64,000 nucleotides of DNA from Tetragonia tetragonoides. Its lineage: Eukaryota; Streptophyta; Magnoliopsida; Caryophyllales; Aizoaceae. Under the pieces are notes generated by a model. The model was given only the letters and a program-made list of their open reading frames with translations. It did not search any database and was not told the origin of the DNA. This document shows positions 35,331 through 48,200 of this stretch, piece after piece. The stretch lies in assembly GCA_038025085.1 (NCBI GenBank), contig CM076139.1, forward strand, positions 53,982,807 to 54,046,806, in the 5' to 3' direction. Positions within the stretch are counted from its first letter, which is position 1. Each line of letters begins with the position of its first letter. The position numbers and the translations under genes are program-made.

Positions 35331-36900
35331 TACATTTTTATTTACACATTTTGAAATTCATTTGGACTATTTTCTTGAATTATGTAATTAAAGCATATAA
35401 TTAAACAAATAAGGGTCACTCCTCATAATAAGTGACCCCTACATTTTAAATAGTGACCTTATTTTTTTGTTGATTGGTCTCATATAAGACTTGCTCAAGT
35501 ACATTTCTGTTAAACCCACCAACAATCTAATACCGATCGAACTTTGTACTTCTTACACTCTAACATGAATTGTATAAGGTTCCGTTCTTTTCAACTGCAT
35601 AAACTGAATTGAATTGCAATTTTTAAAATGACCTTTGACCATCTAAATCTCTTTCAAACATATATTCAATATTGAACTCGTTTGAAAATGCTTTTCAAAA
35701 TCTTTCCGATGACATAAATATCATCATATATCTATTTTAAAATAATAAATTATGTAAGTATTAAATTCTCCATGAATTAACTGAACATCATTGAATTGAA
35801 CTAAAATTAAGTTGATGAGAAATTAGCCTAAGTGATCAATAAACCTATTGATCTTAATTAAATCGATGAGTAAATTTTTAAATATTTACTCTACAAAATG
35901 CATGCTACAAAGTGCTCCGAGCATCGGAGCATGCACACAACCCATAAAATGGAAGATGCAAGAAACATTACATGAATGTATACTTCTAGCATTGAATTGG
36001 AGTTTACAAGGAAATATATAAGTATTCTTGGTCCATAAACAACGGCCGTGCAAACATTATATTCCAACAACTTGTCTAACTTTAGTTGTTGGATACAAGT
36101 TTAAAATTACAAAAACAAAAGACAAAACAGAGCTCGAATATTCTATATTGTATTCTCTTTATTGTTGAAAGCATTTTGATTGTTGATTAATTAGATATAC
36201 ATAATCAATCGGACCTCTGGATTTTGATGAAATGGACATTGAAAGAACGTAGGGATCATGGCAATTATTGGCAACTTCAACCGCACCAATAGATATCCCG
36301 TATCCGTCCACCCGACCCGAATCAATAAATAAATGTGGATATATGTATCTTTAAGTGAATAAGGATATAAATGGCAGCCAATCATCCATTTATCCACTGA
36401 TTGTTGAAGTGGGTTGTCCCATATTGATCAAGAGAGAGTGTATTGAGATGTTTATAACTAAGGGAGTTACTCACCTCAAAAAAAAAAAAATAAGGGAGTT
36501 ACTCCATCCATTGCCAACTGGTTTTAAGTTGGGTTGATCTACATGTTGAAGCCAAATGAGGCATTTATGTGCAATGAGGTAGTTTAATTTGACTCCTATT
36601 TAGCCCACGTACATGTGACTAACCCAAAATTAGCTTTGATTGGTAGATAAAATTTAAAAACACTTAAAAGAAAAAGGCGACGCACCTCAAAGTCAAAATA
36701 GTGTAATTTGTCAAGGATGGCATGGCAGATAATTATTTAGTTTTTGTAGATAAAACTTGAAATATATGTAATTAACATGTTTAAGTTTCCGCATGCAATA
36801 TGAGAAATTATTAATTAAAGAGATGCTTATGGGAGGCAGCTAATCGAAACATGATCACAATTTTTAAATAATTTTTGTAGTATAATTAAGCAAACATTGT
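35331..36900. other. Intergenic DNA without a recognisable gene
   Basis: AT-rich sequence upstream of the transporter gene. TTCCGTTCTTTTCAACT near 35582 looks like the end of a small MITE, but I cannot find a partner end. Nothing else is supported. Confidence 0.4.
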
Positions 36901-36935
36901 TGAATCATAATGGTACTTGCTTGTTGCAATGATAA

Positions 36936-36943
36936 TATAAATA
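36936..36943 (+). promoter_or_regulatory. Probable TATA box of NPF gene
   Basis: TATAAATA lies 60 bases before the ATG at 37003. Confidence 0.6.
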
Positions 36944-37002
36944 CTAACCTTACCTTAACTCCTTTGCTTAAACAAAACTTACTCACTCTCTACGAAAATA
37001 AT

Positions 37003-40000
37003 ATGGCGTCTTCTTTAAAAGACAATAATCAGTTGGAGAAGAATTCATCATCATGTCAAAACAAGGCTGATGATTTGGGTAACACTAGAAACAGAGGTGG
37101 ATGGATTACGCTTCCTTTTATCATAGGTCTCATCCGTCTTTCTCTAATTTCTCTCTTAATATTTGTTCACAAAAATTCGTATGAGACGGTCTCAAGATGA
37201 GACCCCTCTAACAAGCATAATGTCATGTTGATGTCATACTTGACTATAGAAAGGACATCAACTTAAGGCGGCCTTATAGAAAACTTTTTGATGTTTGTTT
37301 GTTTGTTTTATAATAGTTACCTACAGTACATTGGTAATATTTCTTCGTATTCATTTTAAATGTTCGTTTGATATGTTGTCATAAATACTACTTATCGTCA
37401 ATTGTAAGTATGTTATACATATTATATAAGAGTATACGATGATCTCATCTCATCATAAGATGATTGTTATATTTTAAATAAAACGTGGCATTTTTATATT
37501 TTAAATAAAACGTGGCACTTTGGACTAAAAGTATCAACATAATGCATTTACGCAGGAAGCATAATGGGATTGTCTTTGGCAGCAGGGAGTTGGTACGCAA
37601 ATCTAACAGTGTTTCTAATTCGAGAGTACAACATCAGAAACGTTGTTGCTAATCGCATTTATAACATAATGAATATTGGGGTTAACTTGCTCCCAACCCT
37701 TGGAGCAGTTGTTGCAGACTCCTCTTTTGGGTCTTTCTTAGTCATCAATGTGGCATCTTTCTCTTCTTTATTGGTAAGTTTTCTATAATTTAGTCTTGTG
37801 TAAGATGGTTTCATTTCATAGTAAGATGGTCAAAATTTAATACCTTTTATTAAAAATAATAATTTTTGTCCAAAAAGTAATACTTTTCGTTTGAAAAGTA
37901 ATACGACCAACACTTGCTTAAAATAAATAATTTTTTTAAACTAAAAAAATAACAGCGGTTTTTGCTCAAAATGTAACAGTTATATCACGATAAGAGTCAT
38001 AATTAAGACCGTCTTATATGAATCTTTGCGTAATCACTAACGCACTAACCCATTGAGCCTATATGCATGCAGGGGTTAATAATGTTAGGCCTATCAACTA
38101 CACTAATCCCTTCCCTAAGGCCATATCCATGCAACAATATTACTAATCATCTCTTAACCAACGACACAAATTGTCAACCACCATCAAGCCATCAATGTGC
38201 ATTTCTCCTTGCTGCCCTATCCCTGGCGACAATCGGGTTCGGGTGTACCCGTTTCATGCTCGGCTCTCTCGGAGCATACCAATTTGACAAAACGGAGCAT
38301 CGACGGATCTTCTTCAATGTTTACATATTAGCTTATGAGGGTTGCTGGGCTATTAGCAATGCTCTTGGTGTTTTTATAGTTCAAGAAAAAGTCAGTTGGG
38401 CAATAAGTTTTTGGATTGGGATTGCTGGAAATACAATTGCCATAATACTCTTTTTATCTGGTTCTCAATATTATCGGCATATTATGCCCCAAGCTAATAA
38501 TAATCCTGTTATTGGCATGGCACGAGTTTTGTTATCTGTTGCAATAAGTAAATTAGGAACATGTAAGATCAAGAACAATCGTGTTTATGATGATGAATTC
38601 CCAAGCTTGGAGATTGTTCATAGAATTGTTCCTAGCAAAAACCAGAGGTATGAGATCTCCTTACATACTTTCTTGTGATCCGATCTCAATCATATTCGTT
38701 CAATCAATTATTTATTCTAACACGAGTTAATTAAATTGCATAAAACTTTAGGGTGTGTTCTTTTTCACTTACTATGTAATTAGTTCAGTTAAGTTCAGTT
38801 CAATTTAGTGGAGTTTAGTTCAGTCAAGTTTAGTTTAGTTCAGTTCAATTCAATGTCAAAGAACACATCTTTAATGATACTTGTGATGTTTTCCAAAAGA
38901 TTAGACATTTTGATCTTCAAGAATTAAATATCTATATTCATAGTATATACAGAAAAATTAACCATTATTACTAATTAACTCTGTTCTTATGTATCTTTCC
39001 AACAAGTACTTAACTTGGCGATCATATAGCTCATGTATGCCTCATGCCTATATATTGGTCAATTGAAGTAGTTGCTATATAGTACTCAGAAAGTCTTATA
39101 TCTTTCTTAATTTACAATTGGAAACAATAATTTTGTACCTTTAGCTAACTAATGAAAGCATATACCTTGAATTTCCTCACTTCCTTGTACATACTCCATC
39201 AAGCAACTTTATCCCATATATGGCAAGTAATAAAAGTCCTCTTTCAATAATGCATGAATTGGGTAATAATATAAAATTATGTGTACTTAAGATCATTTAA
39301 TTGTTCTGTGTAGTCTATATTAAGGCTCCGTTTTCACGTTAAAAAAATTAAATTGAATTGAAATGAAGTGAACTATAAGCAGTCTAGCATTGAGGAAAAG
39401 GGGGGGAATTTTATAAGAAGAAACTAAAGCTGTGAAGAATATACTTAATTAGCTTCCGACATTATGATCTAGTGGAAAGGTATAGAACTAGCAACAAGTA
39501 TATGTACACCACCAACAAGAGTATATGTACATCAACAACGTTTGGTATGAAATGTTTAAAATGCATGTTGTCTGGGCAGTCCTAATAAATTTAATTAAAA
39601 TGATGATTGCACGAAGAAAAACTGGCACATCTCTCTTTTTTTTTTTTTTTTTTTTTTCTTTTTTTGGTGTGTGCTGTGTGTAGCAAATACATCGGTTAAA
39701 ACCTTTTGCGATCTCAGATTCTTTTATTTTTTAAGTTTTCCATGTATAGTACTTCAACTTTGAACTTAAGATCAGGCAAAAAATTGCGTGTATACTTGCC
39801 CTACATTTGTGTTCTAATCAGCTTAAATCGACCATTTGAATGCAGATATCTGAACCAAGCAAGTTCAGTAGGAGACGACCATGATCATGCATCACATAAT
39901 AATAACACTTTTATAATCACGAACTTGAAGTCATGGAGCCAAACCTTATCGGGTACAACCGTACAAGTAGACGACTTGAAGAGAATAGCCAAAATAATAC

Positions 40001-40701
40001 CCGTTTGGTCAACCAGCATTCTCTTGAACACGGCCGTTGCAACAAGCACCACCCTAGTAGTGCTCCAAGCTTCATCCATGGACTTGACCATTTTTAGGCC
40101 CCAATTCAAGATACCTTCCACTTCCATCACCATTGTTAGCCTCGTTATCACCGTGCTAACACTCTCGATTTTCGACCGTGTTCTATACCCGATGTGGCAA
40201 AAAATCGTTGGTCAGCCACTTAAACCCCTACAAAGAAGTGGGGTAGGACATGTTTTTGTCATTTTAGGGATGATTGGATTGACTTTGGTCGAAATACGAC
40301 GTTTATCCTTTATCAAGACCCACCATATAGTGGGTCGTCAATCCCTCTCGGCCTGGTGGCTAGTGATTCCCCTAGCGTTACTCGGTATTGGAGCCGCATA
40401 CTATTGTCCTGGTGGATTGACATTCCATTACCAAGAATTCCCTAAATCTCTCAAGAGTACTTCCACGGCCGTGCCTTTAATTCAAGTTGTAACGGGGTTT
40501 TACCTAAGCAAAGCATTTGTCAATGTGGTTAAACATAAAACTTCGTGGCTACCGGATGATATTAATCTTGGAAGGTTAGACCTTGCCTATTGGATTTTGG
40601 CTATTATCGTGGCTATCAATTTTGGTTACTTTCTTATATGTGCCCATTTCTACAAGTACATCCAAGATTCTGATAACAAGTCCACACAACCTCAGCCATA
40701 G
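37003..40701 (+). CDS. NRT1/PTR family (NPF) transporter, NPF2/NAXT-like
   Basis: Four exons: 37003-37126, 37556-37773, 38073-38647, 39846-40701, consistent phases, 590 aa, usual NPF size. Landmarks: GGWITLPFIIG in the first helix, SLAAGSWYANLTVFLIREYN, GFGCTRFMLGSLGAYQFD, FFNVYILAYEGCWAISNALG, the long cytosolic loop ending IVPSKNQR/RYLNQAS, then IIPVWSTSILLNTAVATSTT, FKIPSTSITIVSLV, DRVLYP and a C-terminal helical half ending with a hydrophilic tail. About 12 membrane helices. NPF proteins move nitrate, peptides or hormones with protons at the plasma membrane or tonoplast. The ExxE[R/K] motif expected in helix 1 is absent, as in the NPF2 excretion-transporter branch, so nitrate/chloride efflux is a plausible inference. 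Start chosen as the ATG in frame with the loop, 60 bases after a TATA box. Confidence 0.93.
38751..38870. mobile_element. Small Tourist-like MITE in NPF intron 3
   Basis: Ends GGGTGTGTTCTTT and, inverted, AGATGTGTTCTTT, flanked by TTA. The interior is built from GTTCAGTT/AGTTTAGTT words. Confidence 0.6.
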
Positions 40702-40724
40702 CTGCTTACAGCTCACTAAACGTA

Positions 40725-40925
40725 GGCGTGCAAATGAGCCGAGCCGAATATCATTTCGTCTTGTTTACTATTTGAGCCTTGAATTGGTGCTCGTGTTCGA
40801 GCCCGAACTAACTCGTGCCTGGCTCGTTTATTATCAAACGAGCTATGATCGAGCTGCTCACGAGTTCATCGTGCCATCAAACGAGCTATGATCGAGCTGC
40901 TCACGAGTTCATCAGGCACGTTTGC
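40725..40925. repeat. GAGCC/CGAGCT-rich repeat with exact 38-bp tandem copies
   Basis: GAGCCGAGCCGA, GAGCCCGAACT and CGAGCT words cluster here. A 38-bp block at 40833-40870 is repeated without a mismatch at 40876-40913, just after the transporter stop codon. Confidence 0.75.
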
Positions 40926-41360
40926 GCTGGAGTACATATTTGGTCACCACATAAATTTCTCCCCTTTCTTAGTTTTGATTGTTAATCGGGACTATTTTGT
41001 TACTCATCATTCTTTTATTGTTTACAGAAATTTGTAGAAATTAGAGTATTACTTACTTTTAGGGTTCTTAGTGATTATTACTTCACTGTACTTATTATAA
41101 ATTGGTTATAAATTTTGCATAAGAACTCACGGTACAACAAGATCACTATTTATAATTGTAAGGTATATAGTGACCCTAGCTTGTTTTTTTATTAAAAAGT
41201 GACTCTGATCCCTCCAAAAATTACGAAAAGACAATCGAATAAAAGTTTTTGTGATTTTGCAATAATAATACCAATAAGTATACATGCATATATAGTCATA
41301 GACAATAACAAAATCAAAGTTGTTGAACAAAATTAAGAAGCAATGTTAACTAAAATCAAA

Positions 41361-41717
41361 CTATTTCCTAGGCCGGGTTTCCTCAGCCCCAGCAGCATTA
41401 ACAGAAACCTTAGCAACATCAACAGCATCAGCCTCAGGTTTCTTCTTAGAGTACAAGACGCCGTAACCAATAACGGCAGTAAGTGCTAAACCAGCCAAAG
41501 TCATGGTGGTGAAGCTGAAAGGCATACGCCTTTGTTGGTGGAGAATCTCCCCAGGGTGGTGACCGTGTCCCGGGGGCCGTTTCGAGCCCTCGACACCGGC
41601 TGCCCGTACACTCTCCGGGTTCATCTTGTGTGTGTCTGCGTTATTTTTGTATGACTCGTCTAGTTTGCTTGGATCTGGTCTAGGCACATTCTCTTTGTCC
41701 ACTCCTCCCCAAGACAT
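41361..41717 (-). CDS. Uncharacterised 118-aa single-TM protein
   Basis: An intronless frame starts at ATG 41717 (MSWGGVDKENVPRPDP). The N-terminal half is polar and Pro/His-rich (RPPGHGHHPGEILHQQ); one membrane helix follows near residues 70-88 (FTTMTLAGLALTAVIGYGVL), then a Lys-rich, Ala/Val-rich tail. This layout, with a basic stretch right after the helix, fits a tail-anchored or small organelle membrane protein. I recall similar short proteins in other plants but no assigned function. Upstream frame continuation is a C/A-rich repeat and is taken as 5'UTR. Confidence 0.75.
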   Translation of the reverse strand: MSWGGVDKENVPRPDPSKLDESYKNNADTHKMNPESVRAAGVEGSKRPPGHGHHPGEILHQQRRMPFSFTTMTLAGLALTAVIGYGVLYSKKKPEADAVDVAKVSVNAAGAEETRPRK

Positions 41718-41744
41718 GATTGAATATTTGGTTTGCTTTTGATG

Positions 41745-41900
41745 ATTTCTTTGTGTTTGTGTATGAGTTTTTGTTTGTGTTTTGAGTTTTGGTTTGTTTT
41801 TCTTATTGAGTTTTGGTTGTGTATGAATTTGTGTTTGTGTTTTGAGTTTTGGTTTGTTTTTCTTGTTTGAGTTTTTGTTTGTGTTGTTTTGAGTTGGTTT
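41745..41900 (-). repeat. C/A-rich imperfect repeats in the 5' leader of the 118-aa protein gene
   Basis: On the transcript strand the stretch repeats ACTCAAAACACAAACA-type blocks twice or three times with about 60-base spacing, free of G. It lies directly before the ATG. Confidence 0.65.
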
Positions 41901-43121
41901 TTTTTTTTTTGGTGAGGTGATGAGGGTTAAGAGTTGAAGTGTGAACGTGGCGATGTGGGTGAGTTTGTAAGAGTGGAGACGTGGGTTGTGGCATTTGTTG
42001 CCGCGTTTTGATGAAGATACACATGTGTCTTTCTTGGGTAACTTGGGGAATATTAATGTGCATGTTCTCAAGATTTTTACTGGTAAAAGTTTTGGGTTGT
42101 GGTCCTTGTGGAGAGTAGTTTTGGGAAATGGGTTATTGCAGGAATTCAGTTGGTTGGCCCAATCCAAAAAGCTATGGGCCATTTTAAGAGCTAAAGTAGA
42201 AGTTGAAGAGGTGTTAAAAGGGCAAATGCTACTCTAGGTCTCTAGTTCTTTTTTTCTCAATTCTCATCCAAAGGTCTCTAGACTTTAGTTATGAAGAAAG
42301 AATATACTAATAAATATGAGGCATGAAGGAAGGAAATAAAAATAAAATTGGATAGAAAGAAAGTAAATTAAAAGTACATTTTAAGGTCTCCAGGCCATTA
42401 AAAATTGAGTATGTTTGGAAATTGAAAAATAAAGGTTATATAGTATAGAACGACTTTATTTGTGTCTCTCACTAACCGAAAAAGAAATATAGAGAGACAA
42501 TTTGCGAGAGACATTTTGCAAGGCCATTTAAAAAACTAGAGTTGTTCAATAGCCAATTTGAGTTGGACGTAATCAAAGAATTTTATCCATAATCTGGAGT
42601 GAGTAGTGGAGTTAAATTGGACTAACGGGCCGGATCTTTATGAATTCACCCATAGAAGTTAGTACATGTCCAAGCCTTGGCCTTTTAAGGACCAACGAGA
42701 CATGCTTAGGTTGCTAATACAAGTTCTCATTAGTCATGACTTAATGACACTTAACAAAATTATCTCCCATCACTTGTGCAAGAGTGCCTGTAACGTATAC
42801 AAGGAGCATAATGTGTCGCACTAGCAGAGAGTTGGTATGAATTGAAAACTGTTAGACTGAAATTACTGAGAGAAGTGATGAGTGAATCAGTGTGAGGACT
42901 TGGGTATCTGTGAAATTTCACTAGTTAAATGACCCTTCTTACTAATTAGTACTAATAAATTAAGAATTTTCGACGTTTCTATTTAACCGTTACATAACCT
43001 GACAAAATACTTAGTACAGCAGCCCATTTCACCTGATCAATTGATGCCAGTCAAAGCTGCCCCACCATTTCCAAACCCTCTTTAAAACCCTTGCAACGGC
43101 TAGTTTTCTCCTCTTTTATCC

Positions 43122-43130
43122 TATTTAAAT
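43122..43130 (+). promoter_or_regulatory. Probable TATA box of early-nodulin-like gene
   Basis: TATTTAAAT sits 158 bases before the ATG. It is followed by a C/T-rich leader and an A run at 43237-43254. Confidence 0.5.
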
Positions 43131-43287
43131 ACCAAACCCCATAAACCCTCTAATTCACTCAACCAAAGCTTTTCTTTCTGAGAGCTCTCTATTTCACTGC
43201 TTATATCTCTCTCAATCTCTCTATCTTCTACAAGCAAAAAAAAAAAAAAAAAAAGTTTTCAAATTAAGCTTTAAGAGAGATAAATCA

Positions 43288-44226
43288 ATGGCTGTTTCTT
43301 CAAGAGTTTACTCAGCTTCTTTGGTTTTAGCATTTGCCCTGTTTTTGAGCTTCACTGAAGCCAGAGATCATCTTGTTGGTGGTAAAGCTGATGCTTGGAA
43401 AGTCGCTTCTTCTGAAGCTGAGTCTCTCAACAAATGGGCTGAGAAAAACAGATTTCAAATCAGTGATAATCTTGGTAAATTTCTTCAACTCTTCATTCAT
43501 ATTTCCCTATTTCTTAGCTGAAATCTCAAATGGGTCTCTGTATTCCCCCAAATTAATTGTAAATCTACATAAAGATTAAATTTTTACCATTATTGAGCTG
43601 ATATCTCATCTGGGTTTTCTTCCCTTCATTCAGATATTTCAAAAAAAAAAAAAAAAAACATTTCTTGTTAGCTGAAATCTCATATGGGTCTTTCTTTTAT
43701 TGCAAATTCCGCGCAAAAAACAAATCTTTGGATTTTTAAGCTGAAATCTCATCTGGGTTTTCTCCAAATACCCAATATAGTTGCAAAATCTGCATAAAAA
43801 TCAAATCTTTTACCACTTACTGAGCTGAAATCTAATGTCTGTCTATGTTTGTTCTTCTTAACAGTGTGGAAGTATGACAGCAAGAAAGACTCAGTCTTGC
43901 AAGTGACAAGGGAGGCATACTTGAGTTGCAACACAACAAGCCCAATAGCAGCCCACAAAGACGGTGAGACCAAGGTGGTGCTAGAAAAGGCAGGCCCATA
44001 CTACTTCATCAGTGGATCCCAGCCCAACTGTGAGAAGGGAGAGAAGCTCATTGTTGTTGTCATGGCGGCCCGTGGCAGGCGGTCCGGTGCTGTTTCTCCG
44101 GCCCTCGCACCGTCCCCGGCTTCCGGGCTTGAGGGTCCTGCGGTTGCTCCAACTAGTGGTGCTTCTGGGCTCAAGGGGGGAGTCATGGTAGCTGTTGGTG
44201 TTTTGGCTGGTTTTCTTATGATGTAA
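43288..44226 (+). CDS. Early nodulin-like protein (phytocyanin domain, GPI-anchored)
   Basis: Two exons, 43288-43474 and 43865-44226; 182 aa. Residues 1-25 are a signal peptide ending FTEA. The plastocyanin-like domain follows: DHLVGGKADAWKV, RFQISDNLVWKYDSKKDSVL, AYLSCNTTSPIAAHKDG, GPYYFISGSQPNCEKGEKLIV. Two Cys remain for the disulfide, but the copper-binding His before the second Cys is Asn and the axial Met/Gln position is Glu, so copper is unlikely to bind, as usual for ENODL proteins. Then comes a Pro/Ala/Ser arabinogalactan-type stretch (APSPASGLEGPAVAPTSG) and a hydrophobic C-terminus for GPI attachment. Such proteins act at the cell surface in wall and reproductive development. The single intron sits at the conserved phytocyanin position and contains its own repeats. 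Confidence 0.95.
43515..43845. repeat. Repeated AGCTGAAATCTCATCTGGGT motif within the ENODL intron
   Basis: Five copies, near 43517, 43598, 43671, 43738 and 43821, spaced about 67-83 bases, each followed by a T-rich stretch and often by AAATCT. The unit covers most of the 390-base intron. Confidence 0.85.
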
Positions 44227-45255
44227 GAGACTAGGTAGTGTGTGTTGGGTTTTGGTAGTCTAAGAAAGGCAAAATCTTAGGATTTTCCTTTTTCTGGCAT
44301 TATTATTATTGTTAGTGTTAAATTTGTTTGAGAAGAGCTATTCAGCTATATATTAATTAATTGATTCATTTTATTTTCATCTGATTGTCCTCTATTTATT
44401 ATGCAAATGAATAAGAAAACCAAGACTAAGAAATGGCAATACTTATCCTAACACACAAGACAAACTTAATTCAAAGTAATTCTTGTGCGACTGGTCTTCT
44501 TAGGGAAGCGCTGAGTGTGACTCTTTTTTCTTTTGGAAAACGAAAGTGTTAGTCATATTTCGAGAAACGATGAGTCTTCAATAACCAACCATTGCAAGTT
44601 ACTACTATAATAGATTCAATACTTTCATGATGGTCGAGCTTATTGGATTGTCCTGTAATGCAAAAGAAATTCAAATTGGCAAAGACACACTTACAAGTTA
44701 CAGCAAATAAACAGTACTGAAACTCTGAGAGTGAAAAAGTTAAGCCTACATTCAAAAACAGCTAGCTGGAGAAAAAAGTGTCCCAAATCATTTTGGGGCG
44801 TAAAATTGATTGATTTACAACTACAAGTTCTGGGCCCTAAGCGATCGGAGCTAGAAAGAAAGAGGTACACTCACAGAGACTTGTTTCCAAAAAAAAATCT
44901 CAATACCTCTCATGGGACAATTGTCATCCACAAAATGCTTTCTGATCATACCGACCATAGAAACCCAGATTTGTGAAGGTGAAAAGGGAAGGGGGCAATG
45001 AAGGGGAGAAAGAAGTTTACTCCATCGAAACTGAAATCTCTGACTATATATATGGGAAAGAATAGAAATGATTCATTGCCTGCTGTCTGTATACAAAGAA
45101 ACTCACAGAACATTACATAGCTCATACAAAATTGAGTCCGCTTTCGGATCAATCAAAGATCAATCTAAACTTCAAACCCATTGCAAAATTGAGTCCTGTT
45201 GAGGATCAATCCAAGATCATTCCAAACTTCAAACCCATTGCATCTTCCAAAATCC

Positions 45256-48200
45256 TTACTTCAATCCCTCACTGAGACCTGGTGGCATCCCTAAACTTTG
45301 GGCGAGATTGCTCATTCGATCCTTCATGGCCTGATAAGAACAGAATATAGCTTTGTTAGGTGATCATAATCTCTCTTAAGAATAGAAAACAGCTTAGTTA
45401 GGTCTAGCATGCCGGTTTCTCACCAGGACACTCTTTTGGTGTGCATCTTTGTATGCCTCGGTAACCAAGAGAGAGAGTTTCTGCATGAATCAACAATTTT
45501 AGTTATTCAGGACAAAGGAAAAGTATCGTATCTGGCGCAGGAATTACATAGAAAACAATCGCAGAAACATCTACATGTGACTTACCTCAGCTCCTAGTTC
45601 CATTGCAGCTTCAGTAATCTCAGTGCGAATAGGTTGTTGATTACCAGAGAGTGTCACCTGGTAAAAGACAATTGGACTATGAAAACACAGCCTTGCATAA
45701 TCCAAAACACTGACAGATCTGATAGCCAGCAAATCCCAAAATATTTAGAACAGACCTAAGCTACTAGAGGAGAAGCTTCAAATATTCTCCCTTCTTTTTC
45801 TATGGGGCATGATGAGGGGGAGGGGGTCAACACCATCACAAAAACAGCATACCTTTATGAGCTCACCTTCACAATAACCATCAAATTCTGCTCTGCAAGA
45901 TGAAAAGTAATAGCAAAAAAAACATTTAAAAGGTAGTCAATACAGAAAAATGGCAACTGAAGTTCAAATATAATTAGAGAGGTTAGCACATACGCAGCCA
46001 GCTCTTTTTGCACTTTTACAGCCTCGACTTGGACTACCATCTGAGCCTTCTTGACTGTCTCATATAGATTTTGCATGTTCCCCAATATTCCAGCCTAAAT
46101 CAGTTCAAAAAGGCAAAGATTAGCCACTTAAGGAGAAAGAAGGGGAAAACAGGCATACCCCATATCAAATCAATCCCAGCTACCAAGAGGTTAGAAAGCG
46201 GAGAAGTATGGTGTCTTCAAGATACAAATAGTCAATTACAGCCACGTGGCTCTGCAGATTGGTTGTATTAAAGCTTTTTTGATTTTAAATTACATAAACT
46301 TCATACATCAAAGGGCAACTTGCACCTAGGAAACAAATTTGATGAAATTTATCACAAAAAGTGAGCTAACCTTTGATGGTGCATCGTCGCCTTTATCATC
46401 TTTTTTCCCTCCAAATAAACCATAAACACGTACTGATCTTGAGTTCTTTCCTGGCCTACAACTTGTCCAGGTTAAACAAGGGCGGCCAACAGGTCTGGCA
46501 TGTACATTTAACTTACCTGTAAAGCACAGGTAGATAATACATTGACAATGCAATAAGTCAATGAGATTTAACATACAGCTTTTTCAAACACACACCACCA
46601 CCATGAACAAGCCAAAATCAACTTCTGAACCTCTCTAATAAGTAATAACACATCATATGTAATTCAGAAGAGATGTGGATAAGGTAAAATCAGAGTGGCA
46701 GTGACCAAATTATGAAATAGTAGTTACGAGTGAGTTTCCACTCCATTGTCAACAAATTTTCCCTGTCCAATAACTTTCTGACCAGTCATCATCAACGCTT
46801 AGCCAGAATTTTACTATGAACCACTCTTGTAAAAGAAACAGTTTATTATTAATTTGCACATAACCATATCAGATTCAGAATACAAAATGCAATGTACATA
46901 TAGCAGTGATCTAAGAAGAGGTGCTTCCAATTTTCCAAAAAGTTTGACAAAGTTTTCATTTTTGGATGCCGCAATGTAATGATCACGAAGAAACTTAGTC
47001 TACTTGCCAACTTGGAGCATTTGGAAAGGTACAAGGAAAAATCTTTAATGACTGGATAAGCAAGCAAACGCAGATGCATGAGAGAGATCGAGTCAGAAGT
47101 CAGAGAGACTTGTCTAACCATGGAAAGTCAGAAGTCAAAAAAATCAAGGGAGCATCAGTATAACACTGTCTATCATCATCCTAACAATAACTGGCATATG
47201 TATATGCTTAGACCTGCATCTTGTCTAACCATTAGTAATTTCTTTTCCTATCTTGGGAGACAATCACATTTAAATTTACTGCTTTAGTGGAACCTTCCTA
47301 AGCACTACGTACACTAATGATCCAAAAATTGTAGAACGACCAAAAAAGAACTTAAACATATCAAACATGGAACAATTCACAAATTTACAGAATGGACGCA
47401 TCACCTCTTTTGCATCCTAAAAAGTAACTAAATTATAAACAACAAAGAAGAAAGACCTAATAAATAATAAGCAACAAAGTATATAATTGAATGTGTAGCC
47501 AATATTAAAAGCCAGAAATGAATCATGACATGTATTGATCAGTCTGACTTCAACAAGGAAAGTTCGCTGGAGTATACTTTTTGTCCAAAATTAAGATTTA
47601 AGAATGGTCATTTATACAAATTGTTTGGGTATTTACCACACCCTAATGGCCTAACACAAGAAAGGGTGAGCGTTGCACAATCCAAATGGACAGGGTAAGC
47701 TACAATAGTACTCCATATCCTCAGTGCACATGATGGTTTTATCAATATGACAGTTACTCTGCAGTGTAGAATTAACCACTTGCATACCTAAGAACAATAT
47801 AGCAGAGAAAGCACTGAGCAATAACAATGCCCTTACAAAAATCAGCAACTGCTGTCCCCCATCATAGAGACATCCTATGCAACCATATTTAAGCTTCATC
47901 ATGTGTGCTTATAGATGTAATTCAACGAATATCAGACCATATTCTCACCCCAATGACCCTCTCTCTCGAGGCACCCGCCTAGAGTGGGGCGGATGTAAAC
48001 AGCCTTAATTCAAACTAACAAAAAGGTTGTTTCCCTATAAAATGACCCTTGATTGAAAATTCACTGAGTGTCTGATACTACACAATATATAACAGGTACA
48101 TAAAAGTTTAGTGAGTCATTTCATATAGTCAATCATAATGCAAAGCCGCAGAATTACCAACATTACTTTATTTGAACATACTGTACCCTCAATCCTAGGA

